DNA of 61,320 nucleotides from Reticulitermes lucifugus (lineage: Eukaryota; Arthropoda; Insecta; Blattodea; Rhinotermitidae): contig JAKCWW010000005.1 in the NCBI GenBank assembly GCA_026260175.1, positions 1,152 to 62,471 on the forward strand, in the 5' to 3' direction. Below the pieces are notes generated by a model, which was given only the letters and a program-made list of their open reading frames with translations, did no database searches and had not been told where the DNA came from. Made by a program: the position numbers and the translations under genes. This document shows positions 25,587-37,016 of this stretch, in pieces (position 1 is the stretch's first letter; every line of letters starts with the position of its first letter).

Positions 25587-25975
25587 TCCAGCCGGAAGAG
25601 CGTAGTCGGTATAGCGACTCGCTAGGGGCAGGATGGTCTGGGGATCAAATACCAGTGGGGGGCGAGATTTTCCGAACCTGTCCAGACCGGCCCTGAGGCC
25701 CACCCATCCTCCTGTGTTATGAGTAACGGGCCTCTTTTCCGGGGGTAAAGCGGCCCGTGCGTGACTTTAACCACCCACCACTGTGCAGCCCCGAGGTTAA
25801 AGAAAAAGCAGAGCTATAGCTGTATCTCTGCTCTCCCTCTGTGCTTTCAGGCAGGTTATAGGGTGGAGATTTACCTCTTGACAGAGATTCTACGAGGCAT
25901 TTACTTTTCGCTGTCTTGCATAAACTAGGTAGGCCTGAATTAATTTTTGCTTCGAGCAGACTCAACCTTCCTTAC
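25587..25975 (+). mobile_element. tRNA-derived SINE
   Basis: The tRNA-like head begins near 25590, with an A-box-like TAGTCGGTATAGCGACTCG and a decayed B box near 25642. The body (about 25660-25870) shares CTTTTCCGGGGGTAA, GGCCCGTGCGTGACTTTAAC and CACCACTG with the SINE at 14.9 kb. It abuts the foldback element. The open frame on its minus strand is a repeat by-product. Confidence 0.6.
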
Positions 25976-26269
25976 TTAACAGTTTACAGCTCAGTATCAC
26001 CTGCTAAAAATGTGTGGACCCGTCCAGTGATAGACTAGGTTTATTTATAGGTCCCCCTTTCCCCATAAAGATGCAGACGCATCCTTTCTTTGAAGTGTTG
26101 TGGGCTATTTTAACCTGAGGCAGTGAACAACGTCCAAAATGTCACTGACGTTTTTTCCAGATGCATTTTGTTTTCAAATTTTTAATCTCGAGAGGGGCCT
26201 ACCCGTAGCGGAATTCTACTAAATTGAAAGGACTGTGATGATTAGTAGATTATAAGAGGGGATATGAAG

Positions 26270-26420
26270 TTCAGACACACAGATATCTTTGGCCCTAACC
26301 GGGAGTCTAACCAGAAACACCAGCTTTCGAAATCCCTAGAATCAAGTGCTCTTTAAACCTCGCTGTGTTCTTAGAAGTTTCCCTTTCAACTACTGAACTA
26401 ATTAACTGATTTTTGTGGAA
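26270..26420 (-). mobile_element. Possible degenerate tRNA-derived SINE
   Basis: On the minus strand, TAGTTCAGTAGTTGAAAG (A-box-like) is followed by GGTTAGACTCCCGGTTAGGG, one mismatch from a B box. The spacing is larger than in a tRNA, so an insertion or a different head structure must be assumed. Confidence 0.35.
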
Positions 26421-27267
26421 AAAAAAGGACTCCATCAGTATCATGAAGAAGGAAAACATTTTATTGTATGTGACGTGATATAAATTGGTAGACATATACC
26501 AAAATTTTAGAAGAATCTATCTCCAGGCCTCCAAGGCATTAAACTTCATGCGCGCTATGGTGAGAAAATCAAATCTTAGAATATCTTAATGAATGGTTTA
26601 AAAATTTAGGAGGAAAAGATAATGGCGGTTTAAAAACGCGTGAGATCAGAGAAGACACTAGCGGCTCATAATGTAAGGTCCTGAAAGTGCTTAGGCTAAC
26701 AAATGTCAAAAATTATTGAAAACGTGATAAAGATAAATGGATTATTCTAACTCAGCCTATGGACCAGCATCAGGCTTTTGTTAATAACGTGATCCACTTG
26801 CTGAATTTTTTGGCCACTTGAGTAACTATAAGCTTATGAAGAAGGACGCTCCTTAACGAAGACAATTCAAGCATTAACGATAGTAGTGAGACGAATTTTG
26901 TGCAGTTTTTAATTTGACAACGGCAATGAATGTAACAGTAGTGTTAGGAATGTTGAATTTATTATGAAGATTGAGTGGAAGTGTACACGCGACACAATAG
27001 GACGATCAACATAACAGAAGGACATTATCAATTTTGATCGCATAACTAGTATACGTAGCCAGGTGTCAATACACAGTTTTAAGCAAATTTTAAAGACTTT
27101 TAGTATTCTATGCTGCGATAACCAAGGTCTGTAGTGACCCAGTTTTAATAATATAAACGAAGAAGAACCAACACTACGTCAGTGAATTGCAGTGACGGTA
27201 ACTCTGCAAGAGTTACGTATTGTGAAAGTGAAACTGATGCTTTAGGACTGTGAACTTTCGACGGCTA
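26421..27267. other. No recognisable gene
   Basis: AT-rich, short frames only. Confidence 0.4.
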
Positions 27268-27310
27268 ACCCTGAGGATGGCACAAAAATAGTGCCGAAAC
27301 ATATGTAGGT
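27268..27310 (+). ncRNA. Hammerhead-like motif
   Basis: Stem I is ACC (27268-27270)/GGT (27308-27310). The core box is CTGAGGA (27271-27277), then extra T. Stem II is GGCAC (27279-27283)/GTGCC (27291-27295), perfect, with a 7-nt A-rich loop. Then GAAA, the 8-nt palindrome ACATATGT, and A at the cleavage position (27307). Downstream, GTGGTGCATTCGTTGGTAT is shared with the copies at 55.9 and 59.7 kb, so these belong to one repeat subfamily. Confidence 0.5.
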
Positions 27311-28776
27311 ACTGAAATAAAAACAGTGTGGTGCATTCGTTGGTATATAATTATTAGCTAATTAATGAAATGCACGGTATGTATAATATAAAGATTGAGT
27401 GGAAGGTTTACTAAGGAGTATGTTTAAACATTTATAAAGCACCAGTTACAGTCATGAGAAGGTGGAAATTTTATAAACATACATCTTATAACGTAAAATG
27501 TAAATATACACCCACATCTGACAAATATAAAGTTAAAGGCAAATATGTCCCTGTGTATGCCATGTAGGTAAACGGGAGAGTGGAAGTACAGCTCCATGCA
27601 ACCTTATTCTCGGCAAAAGATGAAATGTTCAGCTTGACGTTCCGGCCATTTTACTCCGGAAAAGTAGCCAACGGTAATCATTAGTGGAAGGCTGGGTAAG
27701 TCCCCGACCGCTCTGGGCAGTATGCAGAAGAGAAAACCTCTTGCCCCTACAGGGAAAAGTACCGCAGTTCCTCGCACGTCCAGTCCGTAGTGTAATTACT
27801 TTGCAAATTTAAGTTTGCCAGAATATGTAAGTAATAAGTTTTTCCTACAGAGAAAATAAAGCTCCAACTACTACTGCTACTGCTAATACTACTACTAATA
27901 AAACTGCTGCTACTACAAGTAATACTGTTACCACCATTGCTACTGGCCCTACGAATATCTGCTCACAAGTTCAGAATTAGATCCTATTAGATAATTGAAT
28001 CCTATTATTGAACTACAAACATTGATATATTGTGTAAATAGTATAGCATTTACATTACAAGATTTCTAAGACTGAAATGTAAATTAAAAAGTGGACCCAC
28101 ACAATATCTAGATAAATAATGCTTCACTGTTCCATGGATTAATGATTATGGAAGACTGTAGATTACGAAAGTAGGCCTTATGAATTCTGCCACGAATTTC
28201 GTATGGTCCTTGCAAACAATTACGTCATTTTTAGGTTATTCCTTTAGAAAGAGCAACATTGATTCCGTGAAGGTAAGGATATTCCTTGCTTGCGATTGGT
28301 GGAAATTACCACACAATTTGCATTCATGAAAGTGCAATTTATTCGCTCTGCAAAGTTCTTGTTTATAGTTAGAGAATTTCTGCGATTTAGGACTTAACTA
28401 ATTTACTCTCTTCACTGAGTGCCATGCTCTCGTAACTCTCCTGATTTTGGCATAGCAATATTTTGGGAGGGCATATTTATGACGTGCAGAATGCTTTATT
28501 TTTCGCGTTAATGGATTTCTCAAAGTATTTTGCACGCTTATGCTACACAAATAAACTGCAGTCACGTTTGTTTCTTGTGATTCGAGGTTAGACTCAAACA
28601 TTGTTGTAGCCATATTTTTCCAAGGGGGGAAAGTAGAGGAAGTACCGGAAAATATAGTCGAAAACTTAATTTTGAAATGCATATGAATATTTTTGATACT
28701 TTTGATAATAAAGTAGTTAAGGGCTTCTGTTTTGTAGACAGGATGATATTTTAAATATTTTCAATTCTTATATCTG
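27311..28776. other. No recognisable gene; imperfect ACT repeat and a GC-richer block
   Basis: 27560-27790 is GC-richer than its surroundings and shares a short stretch (AAAACCTCTTGCCCCTAC) with about 33514, suggesting an unnamed repeat fragment. An imperfect ACT/GCT triplet tract lies at about 27866-27947. Confidence 0.4.
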
Positions 28777-28828
28777 GGCTTAGGATTATATGCATTTTTA
28801 TATTGCAAAATGCATATAATCCTAAGCC
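28777..28828. repeat. Perfect 22-bp inverted repeat, with a third arm copy at 28954-28974
   Basis: The arm at 28777-28798 and the arm at 28807-28828 are exact reverse complements (GGCTTAGGATTATATGCATT plus TT), with the 8-nt loop TATATTGC. A direct near-copy of the second arm, AAAATGCATATAACCTTAAG, lies at 28954-28973. The perfect pairing suggests a young inverted repeat. A microRNA hairpin would usually be longer. Confidence 0.8.
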
Positions 28829-29689
28829 AAATCATAAAGGTAAGAGAGTTTCTCTTCGTTTTGTGTTTCTAAGTGAAATTCGAATTGCCTACAGGCCAAG
28901 AATTAAGGTAGCTAAGAAACTTTATATTATATTATATGCACTTTGCAACATGCAAAATGCATATAACCTTAAGCACACATATATCATTTGGCATATTTTC
29001 TGCCTTCCCTTCATATATAAATGTTTTTACATTTTTTAAATCTCGGGGGGAGAGGGCAGATGCCTGGCTTTCAAAATACCTTCCGGCGATCACGCTGACT
29101 ATCATATATGAACACAAAACACTTAGTTTTCAAGAAAGTTTGTTCTTTCCCATGGCAGAAATATGCAAATTTTGAAGCAGACTGAATCGAAGCTCATAAT
29201 GCGCAGAACACGTTTGAAGTGACAGCACATTATATGCTTACGTGAATTCTAGCGTTACATGCTTTATTTTTGTGTTGGGTTTGACAATGAACTAGTGACA
29301 ATAATTCTAAGATATTTCAGAGTAGCAAAGAAAGAAGTGTCTTTGCGTAAGGATGCAATTGTGTTAGTGCTGACGTCAAATAGTGCTTTACATTTCGTTT
29401 TGCCTGTGTTGTCTTGTTTCAAACAGAACATTTATGTCTTAAATTCGTGAAGAAAAAATTAAAATTTGCTGAATTTCCAGAGGAACCTGCTTCCTTCTTT
29501 TTCTTGGTAGTCTAATAAAACTAATTCTACACTGTCATAGTACACGGGCTCACAACTCATTAGGCAGTTATCTTCATAGCCATCGCCGTGAGATCTTATC
29601 GTGTTCTTGTTCATAATGTGAATGTAAAATAATAGGTATTTCGGCAATAATCTTAGTTTGAATCCCTTTACGTTCTGCGGTGGTAAAAT
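28829..29689. other. No recognisable gene
   Basis: The minus-strand frame of repeat A copy 2 runs on to about 29459 without a stop, but nothing outside the repeat supports it as a gene. Confidence 0.35.
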
Positions 29690-30262
29690 TAACGCTATAT
29701 GTTTATATTTATCTGCTGAGAAGATGATACAGAACAGGAAATATACGTATAAACGTAACATTGAGGTGCGTTCACGGATAAATTGTCGTGTAAAAGCAAT
29801 AAGTAATTAGCCTACACATTCTGAGTGTGTGTCTGTAGCCTGAATTATCCAACATGCAAGGCGCATGCGCCATATTATATTGTCACCTGTGGCCTGTTCG
29901 GCTCAACCATATTTTTCCACAATATCTCGTAAATGGCACAGATTTCTAAAAAACGTTATTGAACATAAAATGCCTGTTTTCATTTTCTTTACAAATTTTG
30001 TCTGAAACATTCTCATTCTAAAAAGAATTGGGCAAGATATTATCAAAAATGTACTTAATTCTTCATGTCAAGTGTCCGTTATTCTTGTCAGATTTTAATG
30101 AAACTTGAATATTCTCGAAAAGATATTCGAAAAATAATTCCGTCCAGTGGGAGCCGAGTTGTTCCATGCTGACGGACAGACCGATAGACAGACAGACAGA
30201 CAGACAGACATGACGAAGCTAATAGTCGCTTTTCGCAATTTTGCGAATGCGCCTAAAAACGA
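29690..30262 (-). repeat. Dispersed repeat A, copy 2 (conserved frame on minus strand)
   Basis: Reverse-complement copy of 11248-11845. It contains a (GACA)n tract at 30186-30210, the CCGTCCAGTGGGAG block near 30142, and the conserved frame from about 29900 down to 29690. That frame reads QATGDNIIWRMRLACWI, then DTHSE, one in-frame stop, LLIAF and RERTSMLRLYVYFLF. After the stop the frame stays open for 100 codons from a Met at 29761 to about 29459. The in-frame stop and lack of promoter signals argue that this copy is not an intact gene. Confidence 0.7.
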
Positions 30263-31861
30263 ATAAGGTAACAATTACAGCCTTAACCAAACACAACAAA
30301 TATTGCATGTAAAAAAAATGTACGTACAGAATTTGTATACGACCCAGTAATAGCAGAGAAGGGTAGTGCAGCTTAAATATAATACTCACGGGGACAAGTT
30401 CCCACACCAATAACACTGATGTAACGTGGCGATATATGCTGAATAATCTCAATCTGAATAAGAAAATATTGGATTGTTGGGTCGAATCTTCGCGATTTTA
30501 AACAGGGAGTTGTACAGAATTCATATGCCACTCTTCAGAGCCGATAAAGTGAAAGTTACACCACGCACTACTGAGAGTGCTCAGATATCAGAATAACTTC
30601 CATACCTATTATACCAATCTTGAATAAAATGTAGGAAGATTGTTACTTGAGCGGACACAGTAAATTAATTCCTCTGTTTGAAACCAGTTATTTTTTTTTT
30701 GGATGGCTTACCTTGAGAATAAATTTCATTTTATGTATTGCAATAGAAGCCCTTTGATCTTCAAAGTGTTGTCAAGACGATCATTTTGTCTAATAAAAAT
30801 GCCACATATCAGTATATATTTGACGTTTGAAACTGAGGCTAGCGTCGTAATTCCTACCTTGATATCCCTGCAACATTAGTGTCATGAATTGCTAATTTCC
30901 ATAGATATTTCAACATCATTTTAAAGTAAACGCTCCTTCAATCCATCCATATTTAACGCCTTCAGAACTTAACATTTCTCCTTCAAACGGTATGTATTGT
31001 GTTCAAATATTAGAGAGACTTGTTATACGAAGTCTGAAAAAACATTTAAACAAACTGGAATACGGAGACATAGCCTGTAATTTCAAGCGAATTGTTTATT
31101 TTATTTTATTTAGATTTTGACTTCCTACAAGTTAAATTGTAATGTTCTCCTACAAGTTATTGGAAGCAAAAGCAAAAATAAATATACTTTAAGCCTGTAT
31201 TTCCACTTTCTACATAAGGAGTCCATCAACGCTTAAACCACTCACATTATACATAAATAAATAAATGGATAACTATACAACATTCGTTCAAAATTCTTTT
31301 CACAACGTAGATAAATACGATTATTTAGCGATTTAGCTCCAGATGAGCACAGAAACTCATGTAGCCTTTCCCTTCATGTAAAGCGTTCATTAAAATTGTG
31401 TCTGATATACTGTATATGAAAATGTATTTTCGTCGGCAAATTCTGGCAAAATGTGGTTGATTCTTTCTCGACATATTTCGTTCACAGAGGAAGACGGGTG
31501 GAAGGGCTTGAATGCGCTCTCTTCTGTGATGTGGGTGCTATGCATAGGCTACGTCAGCACACAAGAGCAGAAAGGCCTACCACGGTTTGTCTTTTTTAAA
31601 TATATTCTCCACACTTCATTGGCCAGTGTATTGGGTAGCGGGAAAACTAAATATGGGTTTTCTACACATCGTTAACGCTTTAAACCCCCAGTGGTTGTTT
31701 CGTGTCTTACCAAGTTGAACGTTCAGAAATTCTACATTCATTCCACAGAGTGTATTTCGTATCGAAAACTGTTCTTCCTAAGGAAACGACATACAAAGTG
31801 CTTAAAACCTAGCACGATCAGAAATGTTTCTTTAGATTTTTGGTCATTTTCTATTGTCTTC
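30263..31861. other. No recognisable gene
   Basis: AT-rich, short frames only, no repeat family recognised. Confidence 0.4.
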
Positions 31862-31930
31862 TTACGGCGGAGAGCCGGGTTCAATCCCAGGTTAATTCAC
31901 ATGGGATTTGTTGTGTAAAAATAAAATTGG
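31862..31930 (+). mobile_element. Possible SINE fragment with B box
   Basis: GGGTTCAATCCC, a good B-box match, is followed by AGGTTAATTCACATGGGATT. No A box is visible upstream at tRNA spacing. Probably a decayed SINE; chance occurrence not excluded. Confidence 0.3.
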
Positions 31931-33136
31931 GAGAAAATTTTCTTAGAGTACTTAGGTCTTTCATTATTGTTATCATTTTACCAATACTTCTGGCACATAT
32001 TTCATTCATCCACTGCCGGTGCTATAGAATCTTAGCAAATGACAGCTTCATTTAATAAAACACCTCTGCCTCTATGTTCAGCGCTGCTGTAACGTTCTAG
32101 ACATTCGAATGGCAGAATTTAGTGCGAGAGCGAAGAATTCGTTTTGTGCTAGTAATCATGGCGACACTCGAACATTTCTCGCGTTCGCCTATGTCGTTTG
32201 AAATGGAAAGAGGAGAAAGAAAAACGAGCCGCGGGCAGGAAGGAGATCCAATTCGCTTAGCTCCAAATCGCCCGACATGACTGCCGGTGCTCAAATTGCC
32301 CTTCACAACATTACAACAGCAGTGGCGTTGCAAGACGTACGTAATCGGGAACACAGACATGAGTGACTGTTAGATTTGAGGTGTCTACGGCTGTAAAGGT
32401 GGAGATTGATGTTCAGGTTTCAAAGCCGTGTACTGCGGTAGGCTGACACAAAACTTTCAACGGAACGTTCTGCCTTCAACTTTAGGACACAACAGCACTT
32501 GCCTATCCTGAAGACAGAGGCAGGAAGCTTGTTGAAACTCGGATGATAGATAACATTTCAGAAAAGTACGACGTGCTTTTAGGCCAGGTCAATCCTTGTC
32601 TTTGGATGACAGACTCGACAGGCCAATGCATTCGTCTACATTCAAAGTCAATATTATCATTAGTATGTAATCTGAACACAGTGTCAGTCAGTATGAGGTG
32701 TAACTCTATACCAATATACTTAAAAAAGTTGATATTTTCCAAGATAATGAATTTGAGTCACCAGTCTGTGGCTCTGCTGTAAATGTCACTATATCAGGTT
32801 TCACACCATTAGCTATAATATTTTACGAATACTTTTATTTTACGTAAAGTAATCACATAGGCATGTGTTTTATAAACATAATTTTATGCACTGTCTTCTT
32901 TTTTATGAATTGTGGATGTTGTAATCGGTTTTTCTTCTCTTAAAAGTTCAATGTGTATCGTAATAAGATACAGAAATAGATTTTGCCGTGTCAAACTTTA
33001 TAATCTTATTTTACATAAATAATCGCATAACATTCCATTTTTGTGTATATTCAGTTATCACTCCCAACCTAGAAGTCCTTATATCTGCCTCGTTGTGTAT
33101 TAACCCTATATAAAACTGAAAACCCACCAATGTAAT
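31931..33136. other. No recognisable gene
   Basis: Around 32100-32360 is GC-richer and open on the minus strand for about 85 codons, without recognisable domain or splice signals. Confidence 0.4.
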
Positions 33137-33185
33137 GAGATCTGCTCTCTTCTGGGATATTACGCAGCGTTGAGTGGCAGTTCTG

Positions 33186-33229
33186 TACGGACCTTTCGGG
33201 ACAACATATCTATCGCATCTTCAAGGGCA
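33186..33229 (-). ncRNA. Hammerhead-like motif, left arm, degenerate
   Basis: The minus strand keeps CCCTTGAAGAT and CCCGAAA, but the stem II first strand is GCGAT (mismatched to GTCCC) and the stem III palindrome is mutated to AGGT. Confidence 0.25.
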
Positions 33230-33257
33230 GGAAAGTCAAGTCTTCTTGGACTTCTTG

Positions 33258-33299
33258 ACCGTTGAAGATGGGACAGATGGGTTGTCCCGAAACGTCGGT
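33258..33299 (+). ncRNA. Hammerhead-like motif, right arm
   Basis: Stem I is ACC (33258-33260)/GGT (33297-33299). Stem II is GGGAC (33270-33274)/GTCCC (33284-33288), perfect. Then GAAA, palindrome ACGT, and C at the cleavage position (33296). The base at core position C3 is G and an extra T follows, so the fold is kept while a catalytic base is lost. Confidence 0.35.
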
Positions 33300-33349
33300 A
33301 CAGAACTACCACTTAACGCTGCGTAACATCCCAGAAGAGTGCAGATCTC

Positions 33350-34266
33350 ATCTACATCGCAGCGGAAGCCTGAAATCACGCACCGCTAATGTAATGGCTC
33401 CAACCTGAGCGATGTTCTTATTGAGTTTTATAAAAATTGGTCAAATATTTCGAAATATTATTGGTGCGGAACAAATGCACAACAAACAGTACCCACATCT
33501 ATGCAAGCAGGCAAAACCTCTTTCCCCTACGACAGTACATGAACATGCTGATGGTACTCTCCGTGCAGCTTTACATTATTAGTCATAATGTAATGAAAAT
33601 TAAATTCAGAACCGAGACCGGTGTGTTTTGACTAGATCGAAAATGGGATACAAAGTTCCACCTGGATGTAAGAATGCCGGGATTTATCTCGCTCAGAAAG
33701 GAATTTGCTTGCGGGTTCTTTTAGACAGAGCAATAAAACTCTGGTTTCCATAAAGGGTCAGGGTATTTTTTGGCTTGCTGAAGCATCATGATTGTTTCAA
33801 GAAGAATCTGCACCGTGGAATTAGTTTCAAATAAAAATGTGAGTAGAGAGGATTTCGCAATTACAGGGAGGCCTGCTTCTCTTGATTTATTTCACTTATG
33901 CTTACTTTTTAACCCATGCAGGTTTTAGCCCAAATCTAAAAAGCGTTAATATTAGACCTCAGTAGATCTGAGTAAATTTTATTGATCTTTGATTTTTTAT
34001 GAGAAATAACAAAGAACCCCCTAAAATGAATAGCTAAATAATTTATGGTTGTCCAAAAAGAATTTACTGCAAGTAGTTGAATGGGCTGACGGCCGTCATG
34101 AGTCGGTATAGTAATATACTATTATGCTTGATGATGCATTTCCAGTAATTGCAATGTATGACCCAAAGTGAGAAGATTATCTCTTTTTGGAATGAGAAGC
34201 CACATTGTGGAGTAGATAATTTCCGATGTTTTTGAGGAAACTGCTGCACATTTTTCAGCCTCTTTT
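33350..34266. other. No recognisable gene
   Basis: AT-rich, nothing recognised beyond the short stretch at about 33514 shared with 27.7 kb. Confidence 0.35.
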
Positions 34267-34308
34267 CGTGAAGATTAAGCCAAGAGTTTTCTTCGAAACG
34301 TCGGTATC
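34267..34308 (+). ncRNA. Decayed hammerhead-like motif
   Basis: CGTGAAGAT, a weak 3-bp AAG/CTT stem, then GAAACGTCGGTATC. Recognisable only by comparison with the 33.1-kb element; stem I is lost. Confidence 0.25.
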
Positions 34309-35656
34309 AATCGGACTACATAGCATCAAACCCAAGAAGGCAGCAATCGTCACAAGGACCATTGTGAGGATATAAAATCTCACAAGACAAACAGCGTTTG
34401 AAGTCACTTCACGTATACAAAGTCAGGGGACTCAAATTTTCAAACGCCGCTGACACACAATCCTCTCTAAACTCGTCGACTGCAAACGCGCGTAGGAATC
34501 ACATGAAGATGAAAATCCTACAGCAACTGGAAGACAGGAATCGAAAATATATACTGCACATACTGGGTAAGATCTCAGGTGGGTGGGTGGCTGGGGTTTC
34601 AGTGAGTTGTGGAGGGGGTAGCAAAATGGAAGTATGGTGTGTTGGTTAAAGATAGGGTAGGTGGTTTCTTGAAGGAAGTAGTACGTATGTAGAAGCATGA
34701 GCGTATGTGGGGGAGGTTCAGGAAATTTAAGGGATGATAGAAGATAGAGGGGTGAGAAAGAAGGAAGGGAGATTGGGAAACTTGGAAGACACGTACGTTG
34801 GGTGTAGAAGAATGTTTATGTGCTGTTTCGAAAACATTTACCCCCTCAACATTTTTCAGATTCGTTTCAACAAAAAACTATTTGAATTCTCACACTTGTG
34901 ATTATGTTTAATATTCAATTTCGAGAGAAAATAAATAACATTTTAGTTATGCACATATGCACCCAATCAAATATCCACGTGGTCTATGGTCCATACAGAT
35001 TTTGAAATATTAGGTCCACACTAATCTCAATTTATCTAAATCATTTTCTATGCTACTATCCTGCAGGGAGAGACGAAGATATTAGGTACGTTTGCTCAGA
35101 GTTACTAGTGGCATCCGCTGGGCACACAGAATCAACAAACATGTAGTTCTAGACTACTAAAATATATGTAATATGGGTCTATATAACGTTAGTTGTGTTT
35201 GGAAATATTGTAATTTTAATCTTTATTGGTATGCATTATGTTTCTAATTCCACTGGGCACCTGGAAATTCTCAGGTAGAATTGTTGGAGCATGAAGCTGA
35301 CCAGTTGCTATTATGGAGTGCTCAGTTAAAGAATGTGTGAATATAAACTTCCACTCCTCGATTCGTTTCATAGCGTGATGATTTATGTTTTACCCTTCTT
35401 AAGTAAGTACAGGTATAAAGCTACAGTAATTACAGTGCTTGCTTTAAAGAATTTTAAAGGTGCTCCATCTTTTATTCGCGGCAGTGTTTCTACTGTGCAC
35501 CAGGAGCACCGCCATTATTTGCTTCTTTTACAAGCATATGTTGTCCAATAACTTTGGTCTCCGTCTCAGCAGCCAAGGCAGCACCCTTGCAGGGAAATAT
35601 TTGAGTAGTTCTCGCTCGTAGCTTTAATTAAAAGTCAGCCATGGGTTAAGCAGTTA
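34309..35656. other. No recognisable gene; purine-rich tract
   Basis: 34570-34800 is strongly G/A-biased on the plus strand. No gene evidence. Confidence 0.4.
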
Positions 35657-35855
35657 CAGTGGCGTACACTAACTTATGCAGCAACTTCGAGAACTGAGTA
35701 TTATCAGTGGCGTACACCAGTGTATGAAGAAAAGATCGGTAACTGAAAAGTTATCAGTGGCATATGCCTGTGTATTCATGCAAGTTCGGTAGCTGAGTAG
35801 TTATCAGTCGTGTAAAATATTGCATGCAAGCAAGATCTATAACCAAGAAAAATGG
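35657..35855. repeat. Degenerate ~50-bp tandem repeat, four units
   Basis: Units start at CAGTGGCGTA (35657), CAGTGGCGTA (35705), CAGTGGCATA (35755) and CAGTCGTGTA (35805), so the spacings are 48, 50 and 50. Each is followed by a GTATG/GTATTCATGCA-type word and GATCGGTAACTGA or a relative. Confidence 0.75.
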
Positions 35856-36167
35856 GATATTTTTATTCTATGAGACAGCATCAGAAGTTTTGTGCTTTCA
35901 TTAACTAATTCAGAAAAAACTGTATTCATAATTTTCACAAAATTGTTATTTTGTTCCAAGCATCTGTTCAACTACCCTCACTAAGCAAATGCGTTATTTT
36001 TAAAAGTTCTAAAATATACTTTATTAGATATTTTGTGTATTTTCATAAGCATGTAGAAAGAATATATTATTTTGAGTCGACCGAATTATGGAAAAGGACT
36101 TGAATAGTCTCCTTAACACAGATGGGAAAATGAGAAAAAGGAGTATATATAAATTTTAGTCCGAAAA

Positions 36168-36250
36168 TCTGAAGGCACAAGAAAACTACTGGGACCTACG
36201 GGCAGATGTGAGGATAATATTACAATGACCTTAAGGAAATAAGGCGCAGG
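36168..36250 (+). mobile_element. Short LINE remnant
   Basis: The frame EGTRKLLGPTGRCEDNITMT then LRK-stop fits the EGxRPLGRPRRRWEDNIKMDLRE segment of the same C-terminus as at 21.6 kb. Only about 25 codons are recognisable. Confidence 0.4.
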
Positions 36251-36257
36251 GTTGTGA

Positions 36258-36366
36258 GGAGAGGCCAGTGGCCGGCTGTTGTGAGTGTGGCATACATAAT
36301 GAGGATCCTACCGCCGTGACGGCGGGACATACCATGACTGGCTGAAGGAATGTCAGTTCCTCAAGT
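36258..36366 (+). mobile_element. Possible second LINE remnant with CxxC...H...C finger
   Basis: GCCECG, then AGHTM and, one frame over, WLKECQF give the CxxC-x(n)-H-x-C pattern found at the C-terminus of several R1/Jockey-type reverse-transcriptase ORFs. A frameshift separates the H and last C. Weak because the segment is short. Confidence 0.3.
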
Positions 36367-36732
36367 AAAACTTGTTCCATGAATTTTTTACTTGTTCTGA
36401 TATTTCACTAGCCTAAGTAATTGAGACTCCATTAACAAGTACTGACTTTACAGTTCAGTTCTTAATATTGACTTAATTTAGTAGAATTAATTCCTCTGTG
36501 CTTAAAGTATATGGTTCAGTCTAACATAAATGTGTTCTTATTCAGTAGCTACATGTTTCCGTCGAAGTCCACCATCATCACGCCACAAATACAATATTTA
36601 AAACGAAGGCAAAAATTGTGATCTATAATACATAATTTTTTATGTTTTTATGGAATCCCACAAGTGTTCCCAATTTTTTACAATAAATATTGGTTTATAA
36701 TTAATGTAGTATATGTATATATATATATATAT

Positions 36733-37016
36733 GAAGGTCAGCCAGAAAGTAACTTTACATGGCGTGTAATTCCATAACTGAAGAGAACAATGTGAATGTG
36801 ATTCGTAGCCTATCGAATATCATCTGCTCCCAGCCTTGAAGCAAAATTTTGGCGGCTAAAATTTTAAAGGTTACTGCTATGTTGAAACAGTTGGGCTGAT
36901 AACGCAGCACGGATTTCCGTCAGCAGGGAATAGATAAGTTAATCTCAAGATATAATAAATGCCTCAGTTATGCCCGAGACGAATTTGTTATTAGTGTTGA
37001 AAGTAAGAAACCATAA
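36733..37016 (+). mobile_element. Internally deleted mariner-like element remnant
   Basis: At 36733 lies GAAGGTCAGCCAGAAAGTAA, which resembles a mariner/Tc1-type terminal end. From 36909 the frame reads TDFRQQGIDKLISRYNKCLS and ends at a stop at 37014-37016. The GIxKLxxRYxKCL motif is the usual C-terminus of mariner-family transposases. A full-length element would be about 1.2-1.3 kb, so the catalytic DDD region is missing. A decayed right end (AACTTTCGTGCAGAA near 37035) is possible. Confidence 0.55.

Larger units (their letters stand above)
33137..33349. mobile_element. Near-complete foldback element, ~100-bp arms
   Basis: Left arm 33137 to about 33243 and right arm about 33249-33349 are inverted copies. 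They share GAGATCTGC-CTCTTCTGGGA, TTACGCAGCGTT-AGTGG, AGTTCTGTAC, TTTCGGGACAAC and CATCTTCAA, with only a few nucleotides between the arms. Its ends match the foldback at 25.4 kb. It has no coding capacity. Confidence 0.8.
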
